Assembly (NCBI GenBank): GCA_963782965.1
Contig: CAWALV010000006.1
Location: 372,001-436,000, forward strand
DNA: 64,000 nt
Direction: 5' to 3'
From: CAWALV01 sp963782965
GTDB lineage: Bacteria; Actinomycetota; Actinomycetes; Acidothermales; Acidothermaceae
Every line of letters starts with the position of its first letter. Positions within the stretch are counted from its first letter, which is position 1. Below the pieces are notes generated by a model. That model was given only the letters and a program-made list of their open reading frames with translations, did no database searches and was not told where the DNA came from. The translations under genes and the position numbers were made by a program. Shown here piece after piece: positions 8,132 through 17,220 of this stretch.

Positions 8132-9481
8132 ATGGGTGATCGGCAACGACCGCACATCCTCATTATCGGTGGCGGGTACGTCGGCATGTACACCGCGCTA
8201 CGGCTGCAACGAAGGCTGCGTCGCTCGGAGGCGACGGTGACGGTCATCGATCCGCAGTCGTACATGACGTACCAGCCGTTCCTGCCGGAAGCCGCGGCCG
8301 GAAACCTCGAGCCGCGCCACGTCGTCGTCCCGCTTCGTCACGTTCTGCCGCGCGCGCAGGTACTGAACGGGCGGGTGTTGCGCATCGAGCACGGACGGCG
8401 AGTGGTGCGGTTCCTGCCCAACGCGGGCGAGGCGGTCGAGCTGTCGTACGACATCCTCGTGGTCGCCGCCGGCTCGATCGTGCGGACGCTGCCCATTCCG
8501 GGCCTGGCCGACTGCGGTATCGGCTTCAAGACGGTCGGTGAGGCCATCTTCTTGCGCAACCACGTGCTCGCCAAACTCGACATCGCGGCCTCGACCCCGG
8601 AGCCCGCCGTTCGACGCCGGGCGCTGACGTTCGTCTTCGTCGGGGGAGGCTACGCCGGCGTCGAGGCGCTCGCCGAACTCGAAGACATGGCGCGCGACGC
8701 CTGCCGGGCTTACGACAACGTGCGCCCCGAAGACATGCGGTGGGTGCTGATCGAGGCGACCGATCACATCCTGCCCGAAGTGGGCCGTGACATGGGCCGC
8801 TACACCGTGCGCGAGCTGCGCAACCGCGGCATCGACGTCCGGCTCGAAACGAAGCTCGAGTCGACCGTCGGCCGCCACGTCGTGCTCTCGGACGGTGAGG
8901 AATTCGACGCCGACACGCTGGTCTGGACCGCCGGCGTCAAACCGAACCCGGTCGTCGCCGCGAGTGACCTGCCGATCGACGAGAAGGGCCGGGTGAAGGG
9001 AACGGCGGAGCTGCGGGTCGAGGGCGCTCCCGACGCATGGACGGCGGGTGACTGCGCCGCGGTCCCCGACCTCACCAAGCCGGGCTCCTTTTGCGGGCCG
9101 AGCGCGCAACACGCCGTCCGGCAAGCTCGGTTGCTCGGCGACAACATCGCGGCGACGTTGCACGGCCAGGCACCGCGGGCGTATCGGCACGCCTACGCCG
9201 GTTCGGTCGCCAGCCTCGGCCTGCACAAGGGCGTGGCGCAGGTCTACGGCGTCAAGATGCGCGGCATGCTCGCCTGGTTCATCCATCGCACGTACCACGT
9301 CTCGCGCATCCCGACGTTCAACCGGAAGGTGCGCGTCATCGCCGACTGGACACTCGCGCTGTTCTTCCGGCGCGAGATCGTCTCACTCGGCGCGCTGCAG
9401 AACCCGCGCGAGGAGTTCGAGCTGGCCACCCGTCCGGCGATGTCCCCGCTCGATCTGGACCACGAAGACACTCGGGGATGA
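8132..9481 (+). CDS. Type II NADH dehydrogenase (NDH-2-like FAD oxidoreductase)
   Basis: This 449-residue flavoprotein transfers electrons from NADH to quinone without pumping protons. The N-terminal dinucleotide fold is ILIIGGGYVGMYTALRL (residues 9-25). A second, NADH-binding fold FVFVGGGYAGVEALAEL lies near residue 170. The LVWTAGVKPNP strand and the WTAGDCAAVPDL FAD-contact segment are also present. The C-terminal about 100 residues include the amphipathic, basic region expected for peripheral membrane attachment. The ATG lies 10 bases after the udg stop. Subgroup and quinone specificity are not determined. Confidence 0.92.
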   Translation: MGDRQRPHILIIGGGYVGMYTALRLQRRLRRSEATVTVIDPQSYMTYQPFLPEAAAGNLEPRHVVVPLRHVLPRAQVLNGRVLRIEHGRRVVRFLPNAGEAVELSYDILVVAAGSIVRTLPIPGLADCGIGFKTVGEAIFLRNHVLAKLDIAASTPEPAVRRRALTFVFVGGGYAGVEALAELEDMARDACRAYDNVRPEDMRWVLIEATDHILPEVGRDMGRYTVRELRNRGIDVRLETKLESTVGRHVVLSDGEEFDADTLVWTAGVKPNPVVAASDLPIDEKGRVKGTAELRVEGAPDAWTAGDCAAVPDLTKPGSFCGPSAQHAVRQARLLGDNIAATLHGQAPRAYRHAYAGSVASLGLHKGVAQVYGVKMRGMLAWFIHRTYHVSRIPTFNRKVRVIADWTLALFFRREIVSLGALQNPREEFELATRPAMSPLDLDHEDTRG

Positions 9482-9509
9482 GCTGCTTCGCTAGCCTCTG
9501 AAGGCGACC

Positions 9510-9583
9510 GCCCCCGTAGCCCAACAGGCAGAGGCAAGCCCCTTAAAAGGGTTCCAGTGTCGGTTCGACTCCGACCGGGGGCA
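9510..9583 (+). tRNA. tRNA with UAA anticodon (Leu by codon), short variable loop
   Basis: A complete 74-nt cloverleaf folds here. A 7-bp acceptor stem (gcccccg with cgggggc) is followed by a D arm, an anticodon stem agccc/gggtt with loop cttaaaa, a 5-nt variable region (ccagt), and a 5-bp T stem with loop ttcgact. The discriminator base is A73, and CCA is not encoded. The anticodon TAA is at 9544-9546, which reads UUA. Normal tRNA-Leu is class II with a long variable arm; this one is class I-like. The D stem has one C-A mismatch at 13-22. Confidence 0.9.
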
Positions 9584-9614
9584 CTCCGCGGACGCGCTGC
9601 TGGCGCCAGCATGA

Positions 9615-9645
9615 AGGAATTTCGTCACCTATAGCGGAAATTCCT
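9615..9645. terminator. 9-bp inverted repeat, possible terminator between tRNA and the DUF4287 gene
   Basis: A perfect 9-bp inverted repeat (aggaatttc / gaaattcct) with a 13-nt spacer lies between the tRNA and the convergent DUF4287 gene. The stem is AT-rich and lacks a T-run, so a terminator role is only suggested by position. It is followed by a ctggccgcg direct repeat up to the DUF4287 stop. Confidence 0.35.
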
Positions 9646-9672
9646 CCGCGCTGGCCGCGCTGGCCGCGCTGC

Positions 9673-9897
9673 TCAGCCCAACTGGGTGCGATGCCGCTCG
9701 TGCTCGCGGCAGATGGCACTGGCGTAGCCGTGCGGAAGTTCGTGCTCGTCGCGCAGCCAGCTGACCCGTTCGTCGAAGCGAACGAAACTTGGACCCTGTT
9801 CTATCTCGTGGAACCACTCCGTCAGGTCTCGGCCAGTTACCTGCGGGACCCTCTCGACGAGGTTGCGGTGCGTCTCCTCGGAGTGGTGCACGGTCAT
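9673..9897 (-). CDS. DUF4287 domain-containing small protein
   Basis: This 74-residue protein fits the small DUF4287 family: an HHSEETHRNLVERVP start, a VTGRDLTEWF helix and the WLRDEHELPHGYASAI segment. The family's role is unknown; such proteins are cytosolic and helical. ATG 9897 was chosen because GGGAGG stands eight bases upstream; an ATG 24 bases earlier has no such site. The gene is isolated, convergent with the tRNA and divergent from the next gene. Confidence 0.8.
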   Translation of the reverse strand: MTVHHSEETHRNLVERVPQVTGRDLTEWFHEIEQGPSFVRFDERVSWLRDEHELPHGYASAICREHERHRTQLG

Positions 9898-10060
9898 GAG
9901 CGCCTCCCGGGCCGGGTGCAATTTAGAGGTCCATAGCGGCAGCGTGCCTCAGCCGCCCGGGCCGAGGCAAGTCTTTGCCGCATGTTCGGGACCCGCATTT
10001 GCGACGACCGATGCGTGGGGGCCCCGGACAAGATCGCCGGACGCCGGTAGCGTGCCGTCG

Positions 10061-10447
10061 GTGGCCAGTTTCGACCTAGATCAGTTCTCCGCGGAGCTGC
10101 GCCGGGTCGTGTCGGCGCTGCGCCGGATGCCCGCTCACCGGCTCGGCATCCGCTTGCCGGAGCCCTGGGGCAGCCGAGCCGAAGCCGCCCGGCGCCTCGC
10201 CCGGGAGTTGGCCACGGTCGCCCAAGGCTTCGAGGAGGCGGCGCGCCCCCAGCCCCCGACCTGGCGCGAGCTGCCCGTCCTGCCCGATACCGGTCTGGGC
10301 GATCAACTCGAGGTGCTCACCCATGATCTGTTGAGCGCGATCCCGGACGCGCCCGCCCAGGTGTGGACGCCGCAGGGTCGGGCGCCACGCGAGGAGGTCC
10401 TGGGCGAGTTGCAGCTCACCCTTGCCGAGGTCGCTCGGCTGCTGTGA
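10061..10447 (+). CDS. Hypothetical protein, 128 residues
   Basis: No family is recognised. The product is a soluble, mostly helical protein rich in Arg, Ala and Leu, with no signal peptide, membrane segment or Cys. The segment ELATVAQGFEEA and the end EEVLGELQLTLAEVARLL look amphipathic. The start is GTG 10061: a TAGCGT -10-like hexamer at 10048-10053 leaves 7 bases to it, as in other probably leaderless genes here. GTG 10052 is an alternative. Coding reality is supported by codon pattern and an isolated open frame, not by homology. Confidence 0.6.
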   Translation: MASFDLDQFSAELRRVVSALRRMPAHRLGIRLPEPWGSRAEAARRLARELATVAQGFEEAARPQPPTWRELPVLPDTGLGDQLEVLTHDLLSAIPDAPAQVWTPQGRAPREEVLGELQLTLAEVARLL

Positions 10448-10505
10448 CGCGGGCCCGCCGGAAGCCGTTTCGCCGCGCAGGCCGTTGCGCCGCGCAGCCG
10501 GTCGC

Positions 10506-11765
10506 CTACAGCCGCTCGACCACCATCGCCATGCCTTGGCCGCCGCCGACACACATCGTTTCGAGTCCCACGGTCGTGTCATGGAAGGCGAGCGAGTTCA
10601 GCAGCGTGGTCGTGATGCGGGCGCCGGTCATGCCGTACGGATGACCGAGCGCGATCGCGCCACCGTTGACGTTCAGCTTGCCGAGGTCGATCCGCAGATC
10701 GAGATAGGAGGGGATCACCTGCGCGGCGAATGCCTCGTTGATCTCGACCAGATCGACATCGTCGATGCTCATCCCGGCGCGGCGCAACGCCTGCCGACTC
10801 GCCTCGACAGGCCCGAGCCCCATGACTTCCGGCGAGAGCGCCGACACTCCCGTCGACACGATGCGCGCGAGCGGCTCGATGCCCAGCTCGCGCGCCTTGA
10901 CATCGGACATGACGACGATCGCAGCGGCGCCGTCGTTGAGCGGGCAGCAGTTGCCCGCCGTCACCGTTCCGTCGGGCCGGAACACCGGCGGGAGCGTCGC
11001 GAGCTTTTCCATCGTGGTGCCGGCGCGAAGCCCGTCGTCGGAGTCGACGACCCGGCCGTCGGGAAGGGTCACGGGCGTGATCTCGCGCTGCCAGAAGCCT
11101 GCGCCGAGTGCCTTCTCGGCAAGGTTCTGCGAGCGGCAGCCGAACTCGTCCTGCATCTGCCGGGTGACGCCGCGCATCTGCGCGACGTTCTCCGCGGTCT
11201 GTCCCATCGCGATATAGACGTCGGGCAGCTCGCCGTCGTCCCTCGGGTCCTGCCACATCGGCGAGCTACCTGCGGCGCGCGACGCGGTCAAGGCGGTCGC
11301 GGCACCGAAACGCGGGTTGCGGGTGTCGGGATGGTTGTCGGAGTTGCCGCGGCTGAAGCGGCTCACGCACTCGACGCCGGCGCTGACGAACACGTCGCCT
11401 TCGCCCGCCTTGATTGCGTGGAAGGCCATCCGCGTCGTCTGCAGCGATGATGCGCAGTAACGCGTGACGGTCGTCCCTGGCACCGCATCGAGCCCGAGCA
11501 GGACGCCGACGACGCGCGCCATGTTGAAGCCCTGCTCACCGCCCGGCATGCCACAGCCGAGCAGGATGTCGTCGATCTCACGCGGGTCCAGTTGGGGAAC
11601 CTTCGCCAGCGCCGCCCGCACGATGGTGACCGTGAGGTCGTCGGGCCGGACGTCGACGAGCGAACCCTTGCGCGCGCGTCCGATCGGTGACCGCGCGGTC
11701 GCGACGATCACGGCCTCGGGCAATGCAGGCTCCTCTCCGGCGGCGAGCCGGCCGCCAGGGTTCAT
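10506..11765 (-). CDS. fadA: Acetyl-CoA acetyltransferase (thiolase)
   Basis: Thiolases cleave 3-ketoacyl-CoA in beta-oxidation or condense acetyl-CoA units. The 419-residue protein shows the N-terminal AVIVATARSPIGRARKG, the nucleophilic Cys in TRYCASSLQTTRMAF near residue 105, the GGAIALGHPYGMTGAR His motif near residue 375, and the CVGGGQGMAMVVERL end with the second catalytic Cys. A TATCTT hexamer lies 5 bases before the ATG, which suggests a leaderless or near-leaderless message. Position corresponds to Rv1074c (fadA3). Direction of the reaction in vivo is not evident. Confidence 0.92.
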   Translation of the reverse strand: MNPGGRLAAGEEPALPEAVIVATARSPIGRARKGSLVDVRPDDLTVTIVRAALAKVPQLDPREIDDILLGCGMPGGEQGFNMARVVGVLLGLDAVPGTTVTRYCASSLQTTRMAFHAIKAGEGDVFVSAGVECVSRFSRGNSDNHPDTRNPRFGAATALTASRAAGSSPMWQDPRDDGELPDVYIAMGQTAENVAQMRGVTRQMQDEFGCRSQNLAEKALGAGFWQREITPVTLPDGRVVDSDDGLRAGTTMEKLATLPPVFRPDGTVTAGNCCPLNDGAAAIVVMSDVKARELGIEPLARIVSTGVSALSPEVMGLGPVEASRQALRRAGMSIDDVDLVEINEAFAAQVIPSYLDLRIDLGKLNVNGGAIALGHPYGMTGARITTTLLNSLAFHDTTVGLETMCVGGGQGMAMVVERL

Positions 11766-11817
11766 GCCGCAAGATACCCGGACGACGCGGCGCGGCTTCG
11801 CCAGCTAACGTGGCCGC

Positions 11818-12798
11818 GTGAGTCGAAGTGGCGTCATCGGGCCTGCAGGGCCGGTCGCGCCACAGGTGACCGAACCGCTTGGCCAGCGCCGGGCCGGGCT
11901 CGCCTACGCGTTCGCGGCGTACGGCATCTGGGGCCTTTTCCCGCTGTACTTCCCCTTGCTCGAACCGACCGGCGCGCTCGAGATCCTCGTGCACCGGATG
12001 ATCTGGTCACTGGTCTTCGTGGCACTCATCCTGACGGTGCGCGGTCAGTGGGCATGGGTCGTTCCGCTGTGGCGCGACCGGCGGCGGTTCCTGCTCCTGG
12101 TCTGCGCCGCTGCGCTGATAAGCGTCAACTGGGGTGTCTACATCTGGGCGGTGAACGCCGGCCACGTCGTCGAGGCGGCCCTCGGCTATTTCGTGACACC
12201 GCTCGTCAGCATCGCTCTCGGCGTCGTCGTGCTGCGCGAGCGGCTGCGGCGCACCCAGTGGGCCGCCGTCCTGGTAGGTGCGATCGCCGTCGTCGTCATC
12301 AGTGTGGGCTACGGGCATTTCCCGTGGATCGCGCTCTCGCTGGCGGCGAGCTTCGGCTGCTACGGGCTGGCCAAGAAGCTTGCCGCCACCGGCGCGGTCG
12401 AGAGCCTCGCCGTCGAGACGGCGGTGATGGCGCTTCCTGCGTTCGCCTATCTCGGTTTCCTGGAAGCCCGCGGCACGGCGACGTTCGGGCACACCGCGCT
12501 GCACACAGACGCGTTGCTCGTGAGCGCCGGCGCGGTCACCGCCGTCCCGCTGCTGCTTTTCGCATCGGCGACCCGGCGAGCTCCGCTCACGCTGGTCGGC
12601 CTCGTGCAGTACCTCACGCCGATCTTGCAGTTCCTCGTCGGCCGGTTCGTGCGGCACGAGGCGGTGTCGGGTGGCCAGCTGGCCGGTTTCGCGCTCGTGT
12701 GGGTAGCGCTCCTGATCCTCGGGGCCGGCGAGGTCGCGCTCTGGCGGACGACGCGCCGACAGCCGGTCGGGCGCGCCGCCGCACTCGTCGTCGAGTAA
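11818..12798 (+). CDS. rarD: RarD-like EamA-family permease
   Basis: This 326-residue inner-membrane protein of the drug/metabolite transporter superfamily belongs to the RarD subgroup, whose substrate is unknown. About ten hydrophobic segments are visible. The opening YAFAAYGIWGLFPLYFP and the EILVHRMIWSLVFV loop are typical of RarD. The GTG start at 11818 follows a TAACGT hexamer (11806-11811) by six bases, consistent with leaderless expression. It is divergent from the thiolase gene. Confidence 0.85.
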   Translation: MSRSGVIGPAGPVAPQVTEPLGQRRAGLAYAFAAYGIWGLFPLYFPLLEPTGALEILVHRMIWSLVFVALILTVRGQWAWVVPLWRDRRRFLLLVCAAALISVNWGVYIWAVNAGHVVEAALGYFVTPLVSIALGVVVLRERLRRTQWAAVLVGAIAVVVISVGYGHFPWIALSLAASFGCYGLAKKLAATGAVESLAVETAVMALPAFAYLGFLEARGTATFGHTALHTDALLVSAGAVTAVPLLLFASATRRAPLTLVGLVQYLTPILQFLVGRFVRHEAVSGGQLAGFALVWVALLILGAGEVALWRTTRRQPVGRAAALVVE

Positions 12799-12863
12799 CC
12801 GACCCTCTTTGCGTCGCCGAACCCCTCAATGGGCGGAGCCACGCCGGCCGTTAGTCTCGATCC

Positions 12864-14234
12864 GTGGACGCCTACGACAGTCTGGTCGACCTCATCGGCG
12901 ACACGCCGCTGGTGCGCTTGTCGCGCATCGCGCCTCCCGGCGGCGCGCAGTTGCTGGCCAAGGTCGAGTACCTGAACCCCGGCGGGTCGGTGAAGGACCG
13001 GATCGCGGTTCGGATGGTCGAGGCGGCCGAAGCCAGCGGTGCGCTGCTACCCGGCGGCACGATCGTCGAGCCGACGTCGGGCAACACCGGCGTGGGACTC
13101 GCGATCGTCGCCGCCCGCAAGGGCTATAAGTGCGTGTTCGTGATGCCCGACAAGATGAGCACGGAGAAGATCAACGTGCTCAAGGCGTACGGCGCCGAGG
13201 TCGTCGTCTGCCCGACCGCGGTTGCGCCCGAACACCCGGACTCCTACTACTCGGTCTCCGACCGCTTGTCCCGTGAGATCGACGGCGCGTGGAAGCCCGA
13301 CCAGTACAGCAATCCGGAAAACCCGCGCTCGCACTACGAGACCACCGGACCCGAGATTTGGCGGCAGACCGACGGTCGGATCAGCGCGTTCGTGGCCGGG
13401 GTCGGCACCGGTGGCACCATCACCGGCACCGGGCGCTACCTCAAGGAGGTGTCGTCGGGTCACGTGCGCGTCGTCGGAGCCGATCCGCAGGGCTCGGTCT
13501 ACTCCGGTGGCAACGGTCGCCCCTACCTCGTCGAGGGCGTCGGCGAGGACTTCTGGCCGGCCACCTACGACCGCACGGTGTGTGACCTGGTTGTCCCGGT
13601 CTCCGACAAGGATTCCTTCTTGATGACGCGCCGCCTCGCCCGCGAGGAAGGCATGCTCGTCGGTGGGTCGAGCGGGATGGCGACGGTGGCCGCCGTCGCG
13701 ATCGCGCGCCAGATGACCCCGGACGACGTCGTGGTGGTGCTGCTTCCCGACTCCGGCCGCGGCTACCTCTCGAAGATTTTCAACGACGACTGGATGGCCG
13801 ACTACGGCTTCATCCGGGCGCCAGGCGACGCCGACGTCACGGTCGCCGACGTCTTGAAACGCAAGGGAAAGCGGTTGCCCGAGCTCGTGCACTTGCATCC
13901 GACCGAAACGGTGCGTGAGGCGATCGACGTCCTGCGTGAGTACGGCGTATCGCAGGTGCCTGTCGTGCGTGCCGAGCCGCCCGTGATGACCGCCGAGGTC
14001 GTCGGGTCCGTGGTCGAGCGTGACCTGCTCGATGCGTTGTTCTCCGGCAAGGCGGCATTGTCCGACGCGTTGGACAAGCACATGTCTGCGCCGCTGCCCA
14101 TGATCGGTGGCGGTGAGCCGGTGACGGCGGCGATGACTGCGCTGCAGGACGCCGACGCCGCGGTCGTGCTCGTCGACGGCAAGCCCGCCGGCGTGCTCAC
14201 CAGGCAGGACCTGTTGGGCTTTCTGGCACACTGA
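12864..14234 (+). CDS. cbs: Cystathionine beta-synthase
   Basis: This PLP enzyme condenses homocysteine with serine to form cystathionine. Of 456 residues, 1-320 form the fold-type II catalytic domain, with the PLP lysine K44 in GGSVKDR, the EPTSGNTGVGLA loop and the GVGTGGTITGTGRYLKE phosphate-binding loop. Residues 330-456 are a CBS-domain pair (PTETVREAIDVL and a second copy near the end) that usually binds adenosyl ligands. GTG 12864 follows a TAGTCT hexamer by six bases. With metB at 20.2 kb this suggests transsulfuration. The 3' end overlaps the convergent histidine kinase gene by 38 bases. Confidence 0.95.
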   Translation: MDAYDSLVDLIGDTPLVRLSRIAPPGGAQLLAKVEYLNPGGSVKDRIAVRMVEAAEASGALLPGGTIVEPTSGNTGVGLAIVAARKGYKCVFVMPDKMSTEKINVLKAYGAEVVVCPTAVAPEHPDSYYSVSDRLSREIDGAWKPDQYSNPENPRSHYETTGPEIWRQTDGRISAFVAGVGTGGTITGTGRYLKEVSSGHVRVVGADPQGSVYSGGNGRPYLVEGVGEDFWPATYDRTVCDLVVPVSDKDSFLMTRRLAREEGMLVGGSSGMATVAAVAIARQMTPDDVVVVLLPDSGRGYLSKIFNDDWMADYGFIRAPGDADVTVADVLKRKGKRLPELVHLHPTETVREAIDVLREYGVSQVPVVRAEPPVMTAEVVGSVVERDLLDALFSGKAALSDALDKHMSAPLPMIGGGEPVTAAMTALQDADAAVVLVDGKPAGVLTRQDLLGFLAH

Positions 14235-16008
14235 CCGGCTCGTCGGCGGGCGACTCGTCCGGGGTGGCCGACCGGTCGACGCCGGCCCCGAGGTCGGTGT
14301 CTTCCGGGTGGGCGTCCTCGGGGTCGACGTCCTCGGGGTCGACGTCCTCCACCGCAAGGGGAAGTCTGACCCGGAAGGTCGCTCCTTCGCCCGGCGCGGT
14401 CTCGACCTCGACCGAGCCACCGTGCGCGGCCACCAGTGCGGCGACGATCGAGAGGCCGAGCCCGGTCCCGCCCGCGCTGCGGGTGCGCGACTGCTCGACC
14501 CGGTAGAAGCGTTCGAACACTCGTTGCGCGTTCTCGGGGTCGAGCCCGGGGCCGGTGTCGGCGACCTCCACGATCGCCCAACCGGCATCGATCGCGACGC
14601 GCACCGTGATCGAAGCGCTGGACGGCGTGTGCTTGAGGGCATTCGACGTCAGGTTGCCTACGACCTGGCGAAGCCGAGCCTCATCGCCGACGACGACGAG
14701 TTGCGGCGTCCCGTCAGCGGCGCTGTCGCTGGCGTTGTTGCTGACGGTGCCGACATTGTCGGCGATGTCGGCGATGTCGGCGATGTCGAGCCGCACCTCG
14801 CGGGCCGGATCGACGGCCTGTGCGTCGTGCACGGCATCGGCGGCGATCGCTGCCAGGTCGACGAGTTCTTGTTCCAACGGCCGTTGCTGGTCGAGGCGAG
14901 CGAGAAGCAGCAGGTCGTCGACCAGCATGCCCATCCGGGCGGCTTCGTCTTCGATGCGGCGCATGAGCCGGTCGAGATCGGCGCCTTGTTCGGTTGCACC
15001 GAGCCGGTAGAGCTCTGCGAAACCGCGGATGGAGGTGAGCGGGGTGCGCAGTTCGTGGCTCGCGTCGGTGATGAACCTGCGCATCCGCGCTTCGGAGCCG
15101 CGCGCCTCGCGTTCTGATGCTTCGCGCGCCCGGAAGGCAGCCTCGATCTGTGCCAACATGCCGTTGAGGGCAAGGGAAAGCTGGCCGACCTCGGTTCGCG
15201 GGTCAGCTTCTGGAACGCGCCGGCTGAGGTCGCCCGCGGCGATAGCGGCGGCGGTGTGCTCGACGTTGACGAGCGGTCGAAGGCTGCGGCGCACCGCCAG
15301 GTACCCGACGCCGATGAGCAGCAGGAGCACGCCGGCGCCGATGGTCACCTCGAACATCGCCAGCCTGTTCAGCGTGTTCGACAGGTCGGTGAGCGGCGCG
15401 GCGACCGCGACGAGCTGCGAGCTGTTCGGTAGCGGCGAAAGCACCACCCGCCAGTGGCCGCCGCCGGTCGTCGACGGCACGGTGAACGGAGCGCTCCCGT
15501 GCGCGCTTACTTCCTCCGCGGTGAGTTGCGGGATCGCCGGCTGACCCTGGCAGCCCGATACGGGGTTGCTCGCTTCGCCAGTGGGGGAGCCCGATGCGTC
15601 GACGAGGATGGCGACGTATTGACTCGGTAGCAGGTCACCCGACGCGCTGTCGGGGTCGGCCTGGCCGGCCTGGCCGGCCGTGGCGCTGTTCGACGAGCCG
15701 CACGGGTCGGCGTCACCGTCGTTGTCCGGGTCGGTGGGCGGGGGCCGAAAGTAGCTGCTGTTCGGGCTGTCATGGGAGGCACGCTCCGCGATCTGCGGCG
15801 CCGCGGCCTTGAGCTGACCGTCGACCCGCGTGATCAGGTAGTGCCGCATGCCGGTGTTGGCAGCGAATCCGGTGAGCACCAGTGCCACGGTCATCAACAA
15901 CGCCATCGCCGCGATGAGCTTGACCCGCAGGGGAGTCCGCCGCAGGTAGCCGAGCGGATGTCGGAAACCCCGGCCGCCGAAGAGCGCGTGGGTGCGCGGC
16001 ATCGTCAT
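14197..16008 (-). CDS. Sensor histidine kinase (OmpR-partner type)
   Basis: This 603-residue membrane kinase pairs with the response regulator just upstream. A membrane segment near 30-50 precedes a 150-residue extracytoplasmic domain with a Cys pair and Asp-rich patches. A second membrane segment lies near 220. HAMP follows, then HisKA with the phospho-accepting His in DASHELRTPLTSIRGF, then HATPase_c with N, VADTGPGLD and GGTGLGLSIVAAL boxes. The C-terminal 40 residues are acidic repeats. A 9-bp repeat also gives IAD-IAD-IAD before the ATPase domain. Its ATG overlaps the regulator stop (ATGA). The signal sensed is unknown. Confidence 0.92.
   Translation of the reverse strand: MTMPRTHALFGGRGFRHPLGYLRRTPLRVKLIAAMALLMTVALVLTGFAANTGMRHYLITRVDGQLKAAAPQIAERASHDSPNSSYFRPPPTDPDNDGDADPCGSSNSATAGQAGQADPDSASGDLLPSQYVAILVDASGSPTGEASNPVSGCQGQPAIPQLTAEEVSAHGSAPFTVPSTTGGGHWRVVLSPLPNSSQLVAVAAPLTDLSNTLNRLAMFEVTIGAGVLLLLIGVGYLAVRRSLRPLVNVEHTAAAIAAGDLSRRVPEADPRTEVGQLSLALNGMLAQIEAAFRAREASEREARGSEARMRRFITDASHELRTPLTSIRGFAELYRLGATEQGADLDRLMRRIEDEAARMGMLVDDLLLLARLDQQRPLEQELVDLAAIAADAVHDAQAVDPAREVRLDIADIADIADNVGTVSNNASDSAADGTPQLVVVGDEARLRQVVGNLTSNALKHTPSSASITVRVAIDAGWAIVEVADTGPGLDPENAQRVFERFYRVEQSRTRSAGGTGLGLSIVAALVAAHGGSVEVETAPGEGATFRVRLPLAVEDVDPEDVDPEDAHPEDTDLGAGVDRSATPDESPADEPVSVPESPTGPAW
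14286..14345 (-). repeat. 15-bp tandem repeat (about 4 units) near the histidine kinase C-terminus
   Basis: Two identical 15-bp units (14316-14330 and 14331-14345) are flanked by two diverged copies (14301-14315 and 14286-14300). They encode the acidic series EDVDP, EDVDP, EDAHP, EDTDL behind the kinase core. The phase keeps the reading frame. Confidence 0.85.
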
Positions 16009-16754
16009 GTTCGTGGAACGCGTAGCGCGTACCCCATCCCGCGCAGCGTGTGGAGAAGCCGCGGCTGCGTCGTGTCGACCTTGCGGCGCAGATGCGAGAT
16101 GTAGGTCTCGACGATGTTGGGGTCGCCGTCGAAGTCGTAGGACCACACGTGCTCGAGAATCTGCGTTTTCGACAGGACCCGGCTCGGGTTGCGCATGAAG
16201 TAGCGAAGCAACTTGAACTCGGTGGCCGACAGCTCAACCGGTTCACCGGCCTTGTGCACTTCGTAGGTGTCTTCGTCGAGGGTGATGTCGGCCAGTTGCA
16301 GAATCGAGTTGCTCGCGGCCTCCGACTGCGCTCTGGTGCGGCGCAGGATGCTGCGGATACGAGCGACGACCTCTTCGAGGCTGAACGGCTTCGTGACGTA
16401 GTCGTCGCCGCCGATGGTGAGACCGGTGACCTTGTCGTCGTCTGAGTCGCGCGCGGTGAGGAACAGCACCGGGGTGTGGTTGCCGCTTGCGCGCAATCGC
16501 CTTGCCACGTCGAAGCCGTCGATACCTGGCATCATCACGTCGAGCACGAGCAGGTCGGGCTTGAAGGTCTGCGCGGTCGCGAGGGCGTCGTGCCCGTTAG
16601 AGGCGCTGGCGACCTCGAATCCGGTGAAACGCAAGGTCGCCGAGAGCAGCTCGAGGATGTTCGGCTCGTCGTCCACGATCAACAGTCTCGGCAGCGGCTG
16701 GTTCGACCGGTGGGACGGCGCGTGGCTGGCGTCCTGGCTCGCGGTGCTCGACAT
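16005..16754 (-). CDS. OmpR-family response regulator
   Basis: This 249-residue DNA-binding regulator is presumably phosphorylated by the kinase that follows it. The receiver domain (about 32-145) has the acidic pair in IVDDEPN, the phospho-Asp in LLVLDVMMPG, Thr in LFLTARDSDDD and Lys in VTKPFSLEE. The C-terminal winged helix (about 155-249) contains ELSATEFKLLRYF and ETYISHLRRKVD. It resembles the PhoP/TcrX/TrcR group of Actinobacteria. ATG 16754 was chosen because the longer open frame upstream is low-complexity and lacks a family match. The residues before the receiver are polar and probably disordered. Confidence 0.93.
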   Translation of the reverse strand: MSSTASQDASHAPSHRSNQPLPRLLIVDDEPNILELLSATLRFTGFEVASASNGHDALATAQTFKPDLLVLDVMMPGIDGFDVARRLRASGNHTPVLFLTARDSDDDKVTGLTIGGDDYVTKPFSLEEVVARIRSILRRTRAQSEAASNSILQLADITLDEDTYEVHKAGEPVELSATEFKLLRYFMRNPSRVLSKTQILEHVWSYDFDGDPNIVETYISHLRRKVDTTQPRLLHTLRGMGYALRVPRT

Positions 16755-16920
16755 GAATAACGTCCTCTTCGCCGGATCGGTCCTTCGATGATCGGGCCCG
16801 TTCCTGGGTATTTCCTGAACGCTACCCGAGCGCTGGCTGCGACGAGCCGCCGTCGCTCCGTGACCCGCGCGATCTCCCCTCAGGCTCCCTCGGATGCACA
16901 ATGGGCGCGGAGGTGACGCG

Positions 16921-17139
16921 ATGCTGCGGTGGTGGTGGAAGGGCATGGGGAAGTCGAGCGCGGGCATGAGCGCGGGGCTGGGAGCGCTCGACGAAGTCTT
17001 CAATCCCGGGGCCGCCCGCTCGCGTGCCCTGATCAAACAGCAGAACGAGCGCGTGCAGCCGGCCCCCAGTCCCGGTGACAAGGTCTACGACGAGAAGCGG
17101 ATCGTGATCGACCTGCCGGCCCGCGCCGAAGGCGACTGA
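16921..17139 (+). CDS. Small protein resembling DUF6191
   Basis: This 72-residue protein has the layout of the small actinobacterial DUF6191 family: a short start, a GLGALDEVFNPGAARSRAL core, then a basic/polar stretch ending in RIVIDLPA. The role is unknown. GGAGGTGA lies six bases before the ATG, which decides the start. It is divergent from the response regulator gene. Family assignment is from memory of the pattern and is moderate. Confidence 0.7.
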   Translation: MLRWWWKGMGKSSAGMSAGLGALDEVFNPGAARSRALIKQQNERVQPAPSPGDKVYDEKRIVIDLPARAEGD

Positions 17140-17220
17140 GCCGACGCGAAAAGCCGACGCTCGAGCGGAAACCGGAGCGGGTTCCGGTGCGTCGAAGCAG
17201 GCGTGTGGAGGCACCAGGGC

